Of a stretch of DNA of 64,000 bases, positions 53,915 to 62,267 are shown piece by piece. The stretch comes from Sphingobacteriales bacterium (GTDB lineage: Bacteria; Bacteroidota; Bacteroidia; Chitinophagales; Chitinophagaceae), in the NCBI GenBank assembly GCA_003963365.1, contig RXJG01000004.1, positions 288,009-352,008 on the forward strand, read 5' to 3'. A program made the position numbers and the translations under genes. Every line of letters begins with the position of its first letter. The stretch's first letter is position 1. A model generated the notes under the pieces. The model did not search any database. It was not told where the DNA came from and saw only the letters and a list, made by a program, of their open reading frames with translations.

Positions 53915-54439
53915 GTTTTAAGGTGTTTAATGATGAATGAAATAATTTTGTTCGTTTTCGTTATTGAATACGCATAAACTCTTTTACCGGGAGTTATCCC
54001 GGAATAATAACAGTCTTTTTTCTGTGATTAATTATCGTTTTCTTAAGTGTATGGTTTAATTATTACAGGTAATACTTTACTTGCCTGTTTGCATACAGGC
54101 AATAATTACCCGTTGGATTACAAACCCATTTTTTCAGGCTTTACATTAATGTGAGTTGCGTTTTCTTTAAGAGGAACGGTTAGCGATATTACATGTAATA
54201 CTGGGAGGTAATGTTAGTGCGGATAGTATAATGTAAATATAGGATATAATGAAAGCGAAAACAATACCACAAAAGGGTATTTTTTTACGGTATGGGTGCA
54301 GTAAAATTACTTTCAAACAAGAAAAGTTGCTTAATTATAAATTAGCCGGGAATATTGCACGAATGATTTTTATTTGAAAACGATTACGGACTTTTGTTGT
54401 TTACAGGAAACCAATTATACAGTATTATTATTAATATTT
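53915..54439. other. 525-base intergenic region between the unknown operon and nadB
   Basis: No open frame. It contains a small CCGGGA/TCCCGG hairpin (53987-54002) and a larger inverted repeat at 54068-54110. The region is otherwise AT-rich and must hold the divergent promoters; no clean TAnnTTTG pair was found. Confidence 0.55.
54068..54110. repeat. Nested inverted repeat upstream of nadB
   Basis: Outer arms GGTAAT/ATTACC and inner arms TTGCCTG/CAGGCAA pair, with an 8-base loop. It lies 330 bases upstream of nadB and 150 from the opposite operon, and could be a leader or operator. Confidence 0.45.
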
Positions 54440-56035
54440 ATGCAAACAGATTTTTTGGTCGTTGGCTCGGGCATAGCAGGATTAACCTATGCATTAAAAG
54501 TGGCAGAACATTTTCCAGAGAGAAAAATTATAGTGGTAACCAAAACCATAAGTGAGGAAACAAATACCAAGTATGCCCAAGGTGGTATTGCCGGTGTAAT
54601 GGATTTGCGGAAAGATAGTTTTGAAAAACATATTGAAGATACTTTGATAGCCGGTGATGGGTTGTGTAATAAACAAGTAGTGGAAATTGTAGTGAAAGAA
54701 GGCGTGAACCGTATTAATGAAATCATTGACTGGGGGGCAGAGTTTGATAAAGATGCAGAAGGTGATTATAAATTAGGACGTGAAGGCGGCCATTCTGAGT
54801 TTCGTATCCTGCATCATAAAGATGTTACGGGTAAAGAAATGGAAAGAGCTTTGCTGGATGCAGTAAGCAAACATTCCAACATACAAATTATCAATCACTG
54901 GTTTGTGGTGGATATCATTACCCAGCACCATTTAGGTTTTCTTATCACCAAATCAACTCCGGATATTGAATGTTATGGTGCGTATGTGTTAAATCTGCAA
55001 ACCAACCAGATTGAAAAAATACTTTCAAAAATAACCGTGTTTGCTACCGGTGGCAACGGACAAGTCTACAGAACTACCACTAACCCAAAAGTTGCTACTG
55101 GTGATGGAGTAGCTATGTTGTACAGGGCAAAAGGAAGAGTAGAGAATATGGAGTTTATTCAGTTTCATCCTACTGCTATGTATCAGCCGGGTGAGAGCCC
55201 TTCTTTTTTAATTACCGAAGCAGTGAGGGGAGATGGAGGAATATTGCGAAACAAACATGGTGTTGCCTTCATGGAGAAATATGATGAACGCAAAGACCTG
55301 GCACCCCGTGATATTGTGGCAAGAGCGATAGATAATGAAATGAAAATAACCGGTACAGAACATGTGTGGTTAGATGTACGCCATATTCCATTAGGTGAGT
55401 TTGTTGAACACTTCCCCAACATTTATGAAAAGTGTAAGTCTGTTGGTATTGATATTACAAAGGATATGATTCCGGTTGCACCAGCCGCACATTATAGCTG
55501 TGGCGGAATAAAAACAGATGAGTGGGGAAAAACCTCTATTATTAATTTATATGCTGCCGGCGAATGTGCTTCTACCGGATTGCATGGCGCCAACCGTTTA
55601 GCCAGCAATTCATTGCTGGAAGCAATGGTATTTGCTCATCGTTGTTATATGGATAGTGTGCAAAAGATCAGCAATATTTCTTTTAAAAAAAATATTCCAG
55701 ACTGGAAAGCTGAAGGAACAAGAGAACCCAAAGAGATGATCCTGATTACACAAAGTTTTAAAGAATTACAATCCGTAATGAGTGATTATGTAGGTATTGT
55801 TCGTAATGATGTTCGTTTACAAAGAGCTTCCCGCCGCTTAGATTTATTATGGGAGGAAACAGAAGCGTTATACAAAACAACAACCGTTTCACCCCAACTA
55901 CTGGAGTTAAGAAATATGATCACCGTGGGTTTTTTGATTGTAAAGAGTGCTATGTTCCGGCATGAGAGCAGGGGGCTTCATTTTAATACTGATTATCCGG
56001 GAAAGAGTCCATTATTGCAGAATACCATATTGTAA
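54440..56035 (+). CDS. nadB: L-aspartate oxidase
   Basis: ATG 54440 gives 531 residues. It oxidises L-aspartate to iminoaspartate with FAD, the first step of de novo NAD synthesis. FAD motif DFLVVGSGIAGLTYALK, the EGGHSEFRILHHKDVTGKEMERAL block, QFHPTAM and the active-site Arg stretch of LHGANRLASNSLLEAMVF are present. The C-terminal helical domain ends at about 525. Fumarate reductase/succinate dehydrogenase flavoproteins are excluded by these motifs. No nadA or nadC nearby. Confidence 0.96.
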   Translation: MQTDFLVVGSGIAGLTYALKVAEHFPERKIIVVTKTISEETNTKYAQGGIAGVMDLRKDSFEKHIEDTLIAGDGLCNKQVVEIVVKEGVNRINEIIDWGAEFDKDAEGDYKLGREGGHSEFRILHHKDVTGKEMERALLDAVSKHSNIQIINHWFVVDIITQHHLGFLITKSTPDIECYGAYVLNLQTNQIEKILSKITVFATGGNGQVYRTTTNPKVATGDGVAMLYRAKGRVENMEFIQFHPTAMYQPGESPSFLITEAVRGDGGILRNKHGVAFMEKYDERKDLAPRDIVARAIDNEMKITGTEHVWLDVRHIPLGEFVEHFPNIYEKCKSVGIDITKDMIPVAPAAHYSCGGIKTDEWGKTSIINLYAAGECASTGLHGANRLASNSLLEAMVFAHRCYMDSVQKISNISFKKNIPDWKAEGTREPKEMILITQSFKELQSVMSDYVGIVRNDVRLQRASRRLDLLWEETEALYKTTTVSPQLLELRNMITVGFLIVKSAMFRHESRGLHFNTDYPGKSPLLQNTIL

Positions 56036-56057
56036 TAAACTAAGTTATCTTCGCAGG

Positions 56058-56939
56058 ATGTATTACGTTGTTTATGGGTTATTGTACCTGCTTTCTCTCT
56101 TACCATTAAGAGTCTTATATATTTTTTCCGACCTGGCTTATGTGATCATATATTACATAAGAGGTTACAGGAAAGAGGTAGTATTGAATAATCTCAAAAT
56201 AGCATTCCCTGAAAAAACAGAAAAAGAAAGAATCCGTATTGCTAAAGATTTTTACAGAAATTTTACCGATACATTTATTGAAGCTATCAAACTGATTTCC
56301 GCTTCCAAAAAGGAAATTGAGAAACGAAGTACAGGTGATTTTGAATTGATTAATTCTTTAATTGCGAGGGGAAGAAACATTCATCTTATGCTGGGTCACC
56401 AGTTTAACTGGGAGTTTGCCAATTTATCCTATGCCATTCATCTTAATATTCCGTTTGTTGCAGTTTATATGCCCCTCAGCAATAAAATATTTGATAAGAT
56501 TTTTTATAATCTGCGCAGCAGGTATGGTACCATATTAACACCTGCCACCAATTTCCGGAATCAAATGCATAGTGTTTTTACAAAACAATATATACTGGGC
56601 CTGGCAGCCGATCAAAATCCCGGTGGGGCAGAAATTGGATACTGGATGAATTTTTTTAATAAACCTGTTCCATTTATTAAAGGACCCGGAAAAGGCGCTG
56701 TAAAAAATAATACAGCTGTTGTTTTTATAGGATTTAAAAAAATTAAAAGAGGGTACTATGAATTTAAAGTAACCTTATTAGCAGAAAATGGTTCAGATTA
56801 TACACCCGAACAACTAACCGTAACGTACCGGAATGTTTTGGAAGAAACCATACGAAAAGACCCTGCCAATTATTTATGGAGCCACCGCCGCTGGAAATGG
56901 CAATGGAAAGAGGAGTATAAAAAATACTGGGCTGAATAA
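56058..56939 (+). CDS. Lysophospholipid / lipid A-type acyltransferase
   Basis: ATG 56058 gives 293 residues; the longer frame from 55947 overlaps nadB and is not credible. One or two N-terminal membrane helices precede the catalytic HxxxxE (GHQFNWEF) and the DQNPGGAEI and LWSHRRWK motifs of the LpxL/HtrB group. It would acylate lipid A or a related lipid on the inner-membrane cytoplasmic face. Only 22 bases separate it from nadB. Confidence 0.88.
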   Translation: MYYVVYGLLYLLSLLPLRVLYIFSDLAYVIIYYIRGYRKEVVLNNLKIAFPEKTEKERIRIAKDFYRNFTDTFIEAIKLISASKKEIEKRSTGDFELINSLIARGRNIHLMLGHQFNWEFANLSYAIHLNIPFVAVYMPLSNKIFDKIFYNLRSRYGTILTPATNFRNQMHSVFTKQYILGLAADQNPGGAEIGYWMNFFNKPVPFIKGPGKGAVKNNTAVVFIGFKKIKRGYYEFKVTLLAENGSDYTPEQLTVTYRNVLEETIRKDPANYLWSHRRWKWQWKEEYKKYWAE

Positions 56940-56951
56940 GTTTTTAAGCAG

Positions 56952-58364
56952 TTAATTCAATACACTAGTTTCTTTCTCTGTTTTTATCTTGCCTTCCTGT
57001 TCTTTTATTTTGTTCCATCCACCAACTATATTTCTGATGTTATGAATTCCCTGGCGTTTTAATAAAGAACAGGCAATAATACTGCGATAACCACCGGCAC
57101 AATGCACATATAAGTTTTGGGTTTCTTCAAAATTGGCCATCATAGCGGGGTCGGTCATTTCATTTAACGGCAGGTTCAATGCATTTTTAACATGACCGTC
57201 AGCAAACTCCACTTCTTTTCTTACATCTATCACTAACAAATTATCATCATGCGGAATGTCCATTGCCAGTTCATCGGCTTCCACATTTATAATCATATCA
57301 ATTTTTTCACCGGCTTTTTTCCAGGCATCAAAACCACCTTTCAGGTATCCTTCCATTTTATCAAAACCAACTCTTGCCAGCCGTATAATACTTTCTTCTT
57401 CCTTACCTTCATCGGTTACTAATAAAAAGGGTTTATTAAAAGGCAGCAAACTTCCGGCCCATTCTGCATATCGTCCGTCCAACCCGATACTTATAGCGGA
57501 AGGAACAAACCCTTCGGTGAATACAGATGATTTTCTGGTATCCAATACTATAGTATCATCTTTTTTCATAGCTATTTTAAATTCCTCTACTGATAAAGCT
57601 TTCATTCCTTTATTCAGTACTTCATCCAGGCTGTTGTAGCCCTCTTTGTTTATTCTTGCATTAACAGAAAAATATTGTGGAGGTGTTGCCAAACCATCGG
57701 TAACAGCTTTAATAAATTCTTCTTTGTTATGAGCTTTTAAAGCATAATTGGTTTGCTTTTCATCGCCGATGGTGCTGTAAGTATCGGGACCGAGATTTTT
57801 ACCGCAGGCACTGCCAGGGCCATGCGCCGGATAAACAATAACATTATCGGCCAGTGAAATTATTTTCTTTTGTAAAGAATCGTATAACATTCCGGCAAGA
57901 TCTTCGGTGGTAATATCACCACCCTGTGCTAAATCCGGGCGGCCAACATCTCCTACAAACAATGTATCGCCGGTAAACACTGCATAATCTCTTCCATTTT
58001 CATCTTTGAGTAAATAGCAGGAACTTTCTAATGTATGCCCGGGAGTATGCAATACTTCAATGGTAAGCTCACCAACTTTGAATTGTTCACCATCTTTAGC
58101 TACATGTACAGGGAATTGAGTGATCGTATTAGGTCCGTAAACAATAGGAGCATTTGTTTTTTTTCCCAGGTCTAAGTGACCGCTTACAAAATCAGCATGA
58201 AAATGTGTTTCAAAAATATATTTAATGGTGGCGCCTCTTTCATTAGCCAGGTTAATATATTCTTCCACATCTCTTAGCGGGTCAATTACGGCAGCTTCTC
58301 CATTACTTTCAATATAATAAGCAGCTTCACTAAGGCAATTTGTATATAGTTGCTGAACAAACAT
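56952..58364 (-). CDS. CstB-like persulfide dioxygenase-rhodanese fusion
   Basis: ATG 58364 gives 470 residues. The N-terminal metallo-beta-lactamase part is of the ETHE1/persulfide dioxygenase type, with non-haem iron ligands H54, H56 (THFHADF), H110 and D133 (TGDTLFVGD). A first rhodanese domain (about 265-352) lacks a catalytic cysteine, having LLVTDEGKEEE at that place. A second rhodanese (about 365-460) has active Cys422 in VHCAGGYRS. This MBL-inactive rhodanese-rhodanese order is that of CstB, which converts persulfides to thiosulfate. It would detoxify sulfide in the cytoplasm. An ArsR-family gene precedes it. Confidence 0.92.
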   Translation of the reverse strand: MFVQQLYTNCLSEAAYYIESNGEAAVIDPLRDVEEYINLANERGATIKYIFETHFHADFVSGHLDLGKKTNAPIVYGPNTITQFPVHVAKDGEQFKVGELTIEVLHTPGHTLESSCYLLKDENGRDYAVFTGDTLFVGDVGRPDLAQGGDITTEDLAGMLYDSLQKKIISLADNVIVYPAHGPGSACGKNLGPDTYSTIGDEKQTNYALKAHNKEEFIKAVTDGLATPPQYFSVNARINKEGYNSLDEVLNKGMKALSVEEFKIAMKKDDTIVLDTRKSSVFTEGFVPSAISIGLDGRYAEWAGSLLPFNKPFLLVTDEGKEEESIIRLARVGFDKMEGYLKGGFDAWKKAGEKIDMIINVEADELAMDIPHDDNLLVIDVRKEVEFADGHVKNALNLPLNEMTDPAMMANFEETQNLYVHCAGGYRSIIACSLLKRQGIHNIRNIVGGWNKIKEQEGKIKTEKETSVLN

Positions 58365-58381
58365 GCTTTGTAAGTTTGTAA

Positions 58382-58389
58382 CAAAGATA
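58382..58389 (-). promoter_or_regulatory. -7 box of the CstB-like gene
   Basis: TATCTTTG on - is a perfect TAnnTTTG, 17 bases before the ATG. It gives the enzyme its own promoter, separate from the ArsR gene. Confidence 0.6.
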
Positions 58390-58403
58390 AACAGATAAAA
58401 ATA

Positions 58404-58440
58404 AAGGAACATCCTTCACCATTGATGAAAGATGTTCCTT
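58404..58440 (-). terminator. Hairpin between ArsR and CstB-like genes
   Basis: 10-bp stem AAGGAACATC/GATGTTCCTT with a 17-base loop; on - a T-rich stretch follows. It should end the ArsR message just before the next promoter. Confidence 0.75.
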
Positions 58441-58452
58441 AAAATCATTAGA

Positions 58453-58800
58453 TTAAGCCAGCAGGTTATCAACAAAGCGGCTGATATCCTGAATGCGATC
58501 CTTATTAACTGAATACCAAATAAATTTTCCTTCACGGGTTGTTTTTACAATCCCTGCACGCCGCATAATGGCGAGGTGTTGTGAGGCAACAGATTGTTCA
58601 AGCCGGAGCTGGACATAAATTTCCGTTACCGTCATTTTTTCATTCGCTTCAATTAAATGGAGAATTTGCTGGCGGAGCTTATGATTAATAGCCCTTAAAA
58701 CAACTGCTGCTTTTTTAATGGCTAAATAATCAACTTTTAATTCTTTTGTTGTTTCATTACCATTAACGGCAGTTAATGGTTGTACTGCTGTTTCCAACAT
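58453..58800 (-). CDS. ArsR-family regulator without cysteines
   Basis: ATG 58800 gives 115 residues; the winged helix-turn-helix is clear (MTVTEIYVQLRLEQSVASQHLAIMRRAGIVKTTREGKFIWY region, residues about 55-95). It contains no cysteine at all, so it cannot use the dithiol switch of BigR/SqrR persulfide sensors or the cysteine metal site of ArsR/SmtB. It lies directly upstream of the CstB-like gene, which suggests it controls that gene by another signal or by constant repression. Confidence 0.9.
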   Translation of the reverse strand: MLETAVQPLTAVNGNETTKELKVDYLAIKKAAVVLRAINHKLRQQILHLIEANEKMTVTEIYVQLRLEQSVASQHLAIMRRAGIVKTTREGKFIWYSVNKDRIQDISRFVDNLLA

Positions 58801-58854
58801 AGGATATATCAATACCTTTTAAAAGTGATAAAAACGGGTTATTCAAATCAGTTG

Positions 58855-58862
58855 CAAATATA
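58855..58862 (-). promoter_or_regulatory. -7 box of the ArsR-family gene
   Basis: TATATTTG on - is a perfect TAnnTTTG. Two direct CAAATCA repeats (near 58844 and 58864) flank it and may be the regulator's own target. Confidence 0.5.
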
Positions 58863-58913
58863 CAAATCAATTTAAGTAAATAAGCATTCAATCGTTAATG
58901 CATACAAAATATT

Positions 58914-59621
58914 TTACAGGCGGTGGGACTTATTTTTTGTACCGGTGTAAAATTCTTTTCCATAAAAGGGTTCAGCATAAGCAAGATTGGCAAACTCTTT
59001 TTTATCAAACTTTTCCCAGGAAAGGTTTATCATGTTAGCGGCATCAAAACTTACGTCTATAAATTGGGCATTGGGATGAGTGCAAACAGATTTGAACTTT
59101 GCGGCACCATTTCCATAAAAATATATTTTGCAGGTATTTAATTGTCCTGAAAGTGTATTTTCAGTAATGATTTCTGTGGTGGCCTCCATAATAAATTGAA
59201 GATGCTGATTTAATAAAGCAGTATAAACTTCCTGCCGGCGGGCATCAATCATTGGGCAAAACAGGTCATTAGCAGCAATTAATTGATTTTGTTTACGCAG
59301 CGCCTCTGCGGCTGCAATGGTCATTAACTCAAAAGTTCCAATTGTAATCAGTGGAATTTGCAAAGCATAACACAATCCTTTGGCAGTTGCCATGCCAACC
59401 CTCAATCCGGTATAGGAACCAGGTCCTGCACTTACAGTAATTGCACTTAAGTATGTTGCGTCAATATTGTTTTGTTTCAAAAGCCTGCTGATAGCTGGTT
59501 GAATGAATGATGCATGCTCCTTTTGTTTTTGTGTGTTTATTATCTCTAACAATTTGCCATCAGCCGACAGGCAAATTGACCCTTGATCTAAAGCGGTATC
59601 TATGTGCAGGATAAAATTCAT
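58914..59621 (-). CDS. tsaB: tRNA threonylcarbamoyladenosine subunit TsaB
   Basis: A 235-residue ASKHA-fold protein with the TsaB landmarks: LHIDTALDQGSICLSADG, the HASFIQPAISRLL helix, and the SAGPGSYTGLRVGMATAKGL loop used to contact TsaD. With TsaD and TsaE it makes t6A at position 37 of tRNAs. Its start overlaps the stop of the upstream 3-hydroxyacyl-CoA-type gene by 4 bases (ATGA), so they are translationally coupled. Confidence 0.92.
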   Translation of the reverse strand: MNFILHIDTALDQGSICLSADGKLLEIINTQKQKEHASFIQPAISRLLKQNNIDATYLSAITVSAGPGSYTGLRVGMATAKGLCYALQIPLITIGTFELMTIAAAEALRKQNQLIAANDLFCPMIDARRQEVYTALLNQHLQFIMEATTEIITENTLSGQLNTCKIYFYGNGAAKFKSVCTHPNAQFIDVSFDAANMINLSWEKFDKKEFANLAYAEPFYGKEFYTGTKNKSHRL

Positions 59622-60259
59622 TTTTGTTGTAAGGCTTCTTTTTCCAGTAAAGGAGCAATGTTATAGCGTTTACCAGTACTGCTAAGTTTTACAAGAAGGT
59701 TATAAATATTTTTAAGTCCAATTTTTTTGCTCCATTCAAATGGGCCGAAGGGATAATTAGTTCCCAGCTTCATAGCAATATCAATTTCCTGCTTGCTGCT
59801 CACTTCTTCGCCTAAAGCAAAATAAGCTTCATTAACGATCATGGCAATTATCCTTGCACTTATCATACCCGGTGTATCAGGTGTAAGCTGGTATTGCCAG
59901 TTCAGCAACTGAAAAATAGTTTGAACAGATTCTTTCTGTGCGTCAAAACCAATAGCCACTTCTGTAATCTCCCTGTTTATAAAACCCGGCCAGGCGTTCA
60001 TGCGGATGAAGCTATCTGGTAAACCAAGTCCTTTTAATGTATTTACAACAGAATTAATGATTACAGGTTTATTTAACGAAGTAAGCAATTCAATCCTTTT
60101 TGTTGATGGCTCGAAAGAAAGATCAAATATGATAAATGAGGGGCTGATGATGGACAAAGCTTCTAATGTGGGTACAAAAAAAATTTCTGATCCTTCCGGC
60201 AATTTTTTTTTACGGAACTCTTCCTGCTGACTCGTAGTGCCCAATACGGTTATCTTCAT
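59618..60259 (-). CDS. Degenerate 3-hydroxyacyl-CoA dehydrogenase-like protein
   Basis: A 213-residue protein. The C-terminal half (about 120-205) is a normal 3-hydroxyacyl-CoA dehydrogenase helical domain (TPGMISARIIAMIVNEAYFALG, MKLGTNYPFGPFEW). The N-terminal NAD-binding domain is shortened to about 110 residues, starts MKITVLGTTSQ without the GxGxxG loop, and the catalytic HFFNP-type histidine is replaced (RMNAWPGF). It is probably not an active dehydrogenase. Coupled to tsaB. Confidence 0.8.
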   Translation of the reverse strand: MKITVLGTTSQQEEFRKKKLPEGSEIFFVPTLEALSIISPSFIIFDLSFEPSTKRIELLTSLNKPVIINSVVNTLKGLGLPDSFIRMNAWPGFINREITEVAIGFDAQKESVQTIFQLLNWQYQLTPDTPGMISARIIAMIVNEAYFALGEEVSSKQEIDIAMKLGTNYPFGPFEWSKKIGLKNIYNLLVKLSSTGKRYNIAPLLEKEALQQK

Positions 60260-60276
60260 GCTTGTTTATCAGAAAG

Positions 60277-60284
60277 CAAAAATA
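60277..60284 (-). promoter_or_regulatory. -7 box of the 3-hydroxyacyl-CoA dehydrogenase-like/tsaB pair
   Basis: TATTTTTG on - is a perfect TAnnTTTG, 17 bases before the ATG. Confidence 0.55.
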
Positions 60285-60338
60285 GGTTTGTTAGTTGAAG
60301 GAAAGTTTTGCAACTTTATTTTTTACTAAAATAATAGT

Positions 60339-60719
60339 ATGAGTAAGATTATCATCAATACATCTAATGCTCCGGCACCGATAGGTCCGTACAGCCAGGC
60401 TGTAAAAACGGGGAACCTGTTATTCATCAGTGGGCAGGTAGCTATTAAACCCGGATCAGGTGAATTAGCAATGACTGACATTTCAGAAGAAACCCACCAG
60501 GTGATGCAAAACCTTAAAGCTATTTTAACTGAAGCAGGCCTGAGTTTCGATAATGTGGTTAAAACAACTATTTTCCTCAGTGATATGTCATTGTTTTCTG
60601 AAGTAAATGAAGTGTATGGAAAATATTTCAGCCATACTTTTCCGGCGAGAGAAACAATAGCAGTAAAAGGATTGCCTAAAAGTGTAAATGTTGAGATCAG
60701 TATGATTGCTGCTGAATAG
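60339..60719 (+). CDS. ridA: RidA-family enamine/imine deaminase
   Basis: A 126-residue RidA protein that hydrolyses reactive 2-aminoacrylate and related enamines, protecting PLP enzymes. Family pattern: APAPIGPYSQAVKTGNLLFISGQVA, the loop TISEETHQVMQNLKAIL-type helix, and the catalytic arginine in FPARETIAVKGLPK. Length is standard. It is monocistronic with its own terminator. Confidence 0.95.
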   Translation: MSKIIINTSNAPAPIGPYSQAVKTGNLLFISGQVAIKPGSGELAMTDISEETHQVMQNLKAILTEAGLSFDNVVKTTIFLSDMSLFSEVNEVYGKYFSHTFPARETIAVKGLPKSVNVEISMIAAE

Positions 60720-60740
60720 TTAAAATGAAATTTTTATAAA

Positions 60741-60771
60741 ATCAAAACCCCGTTTTTATCGGGGTTTTGAT
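60741..60771 (+). terminator. Terminator of ridA
   Basis: 11-bp stem ATCAAAACCCC/GGGGTTTTGAT with a 9-base T-rich loop, followed by TTTATC. The A/T flanks make it usable from both sides. Confidence 0.85.
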
Positions 60772-60837
60772 TTTATCATAGATTAGCAACAGATGAATAC
60801 AAGGGTAAATGGCTAATGTGTTGATGACCTGTCAGGT

Positions 60838-61056
60838 TTAACCAAATAGTTTATTAATGGCTTCCGTTTTGTTTCTTACAGACAGTTTGTTGTAAATATT
60901 TCGTAAATGTTTTTTTACTGTTTCGGATGAAATATGTAATTCAGTACCCACCTCTTTATATAAATACCCTTTTTTAATAGATTGAAGTATTTCCATTTCT
61001 CTTTTTGAAAGCATCCGGTTGCTTTTATCTTTCTCAATAATTTCAGCTTCATGCAT
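60838..61056 (-). CDS. Stand-alone LuxR-type DNA-binding protein
   Basis: This 72-residue protein is a LuxR/GerE helix-turn-helix with a short basic N-terminal arm (KDKSNRMLSKREMEILQSI, then EVGTELHISSETVKKHLRNIYNKL). There is no receiver or other domain. It lies opposite to the signalling genes that follow on +. It could be a free DNA-binding partner or the remnant of a response regulator. Confidence 0.78.
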   Translation of the reverse strand: MHEAEIIEKDKSNRMLSKREMEILQSIKKGYLYKEVGTELHISSETVKKHLRNIYNKLSVRNKTEAINKLFG

Positions 61057-61340
61057 ATTCCAGAATATTTAATTAAAGGTGAGATAATATTAAAGCGGGG
61101 GCAAGGTGGTTTTAACGGTTTTTTGATGGGGTGAAAAGACGGGATGATTTATGTGGTAAACACTTGATTTTACTGCTGTACTTTCAGTAGAAAAATGGAC
61201 GAAAGTATTAGTGGATGTGGCTTTTACAGTTTTTTACAGGCAAATTTTTAATATTTCAGCATGGGAAAGTACAGAAATCAGCTATCTGTATTGTAATATT
61301 GGAACGGTATGAATTTAATTCACCTGCAAAAATTTATTTT

Positions 61341-61601
61341 ATGAGTCACACAAATCAGCATTACTTTTCAGTCAACAAACTTCAAAATTTAATTAACCGT
61401 TTTTCGGGAGCTTCACCATCGCCCGGTAAATCTTTAAAAGGTTTTGTATTTGTTCAGGGATTTAACCCTGCTGGTCAGGCCAGGGTATTTGCTTACCCGG
61501 TATTTGGTGATCCTGCCAGGGATCCGGAAAATAATGATGTTTTAATTCACAATACCGATTTAGCCCTGTCTTCCTGTCCTTATCCACCGGGCTGTCAATA
61601 A
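61341..61601 (+). CDS. Small protein with C-terminal CPYPPGC, function unknown
   Basis: ATG 61341 gives 86 residues (MSHTNQHYFSVNKLQNLINRF). It is soluble, with a beta-type centre (SLKGFVFVQGFNPAGQARVFAYPVFGD region) and an unusual end SSCPYPPGCQ with two cysteines flanking a Tyr-Pro turn. It lies 12 bases before the membrane protein of the following signalling unit. No family recognised. Confidence 0.6.
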   Translation: MSHTNQHYFSVNKLQNLINRFSGASPSPGKSLKGFVFVQGFNPAGQARVFAYPVFGDPARDPENNDVLIHNTDLALSSCPYPPGCQ

Positions 61602-61613
61602 AATTAAAATGGC

Positions 61614-62267
61614 ATGAGTTTTTTATTAGGTAATATCGATATAATAATACCGCTCTTTGTTTTCATAGCAGCGGTATTATATTTTTTATTTCAGCATCAA
61701 AAACCGGTGTTGATTGATAAAATTATTTTTGTGTTTTGGGCTGGAGAGATAATCCTCAATACAATGGGGGGAATTTTAGAGTATTACAGCGTCAATAATA
61801 TGTTGGTATACTCACTTAACGTTCTTTTTTTTGCGCTTGTTTTCACTATATATTTTTATCGTGATCTTTCCGGTAGACGGGTAAAAAAATTTGTTTTGAC
61901 TTGTTTTGGAGTCTTTGTTTTATTTTTTGCAGTAAATATCCTTTTCATTCAGCCTTATTATACCTTTAATAGTTATGCTTATGCTTTTGGTGCTTTGCTG
62001 ATTGTGGTATACAGCTTAATCGGGCTGAGGCAGCTTTTAAACTTTTCTTTGGAACACGATATTCTGAAATTAAAAAATTTTTGGTTTGCAGCAGGTATTT
62101 TACTTTATTTCGGCAGCTGCTTTTTTATCTTCATAAGTTATAATTATCTTACTGTAGTTTCTAAAACAGATGTGGGGGTGCTATGGAAAATCCATAATCT
62201 TTTCCTGGCTGTTTGTTGTATCATTTTCCTAAAAGCAATTACCTGTAAAGAATGGATACCAAAATAA
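61614..62267 (+). CDS. Seven-helix membrane protein, likely sensor partner
   Basis: A 217-residue protein with about seven hydrophobic helices and few charged residues outside short loops. It ends CKEWIPK, inside the cytoplasm if helices are counted. The gene overlaps the histidine kinase gene by 16 bases, so the two are translationally coupled, and the membrane protein is a likely sensor for it. No signature beyond topology. Confidence 0.75.
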   Translation: MSFLLGNIDIIIPLFVFIAAVLYFLFQHQKPVLIDKIIFVFWAGEIILNTMGGILEYYSVNNMLVYSLNVLFFALVFTIYFYRDLSGRRVKKFVLTCFGVFVLFFAVNILFIQPYYTFNSYAYAFGALLIVVYSLIGLRQLLNFSLEHDILKLKNFWFAAGILLYFGSCFFIFISYNYLTVVSKTDVGVLWKIHNLFLAVCCIIFLKAITCKEWIPK

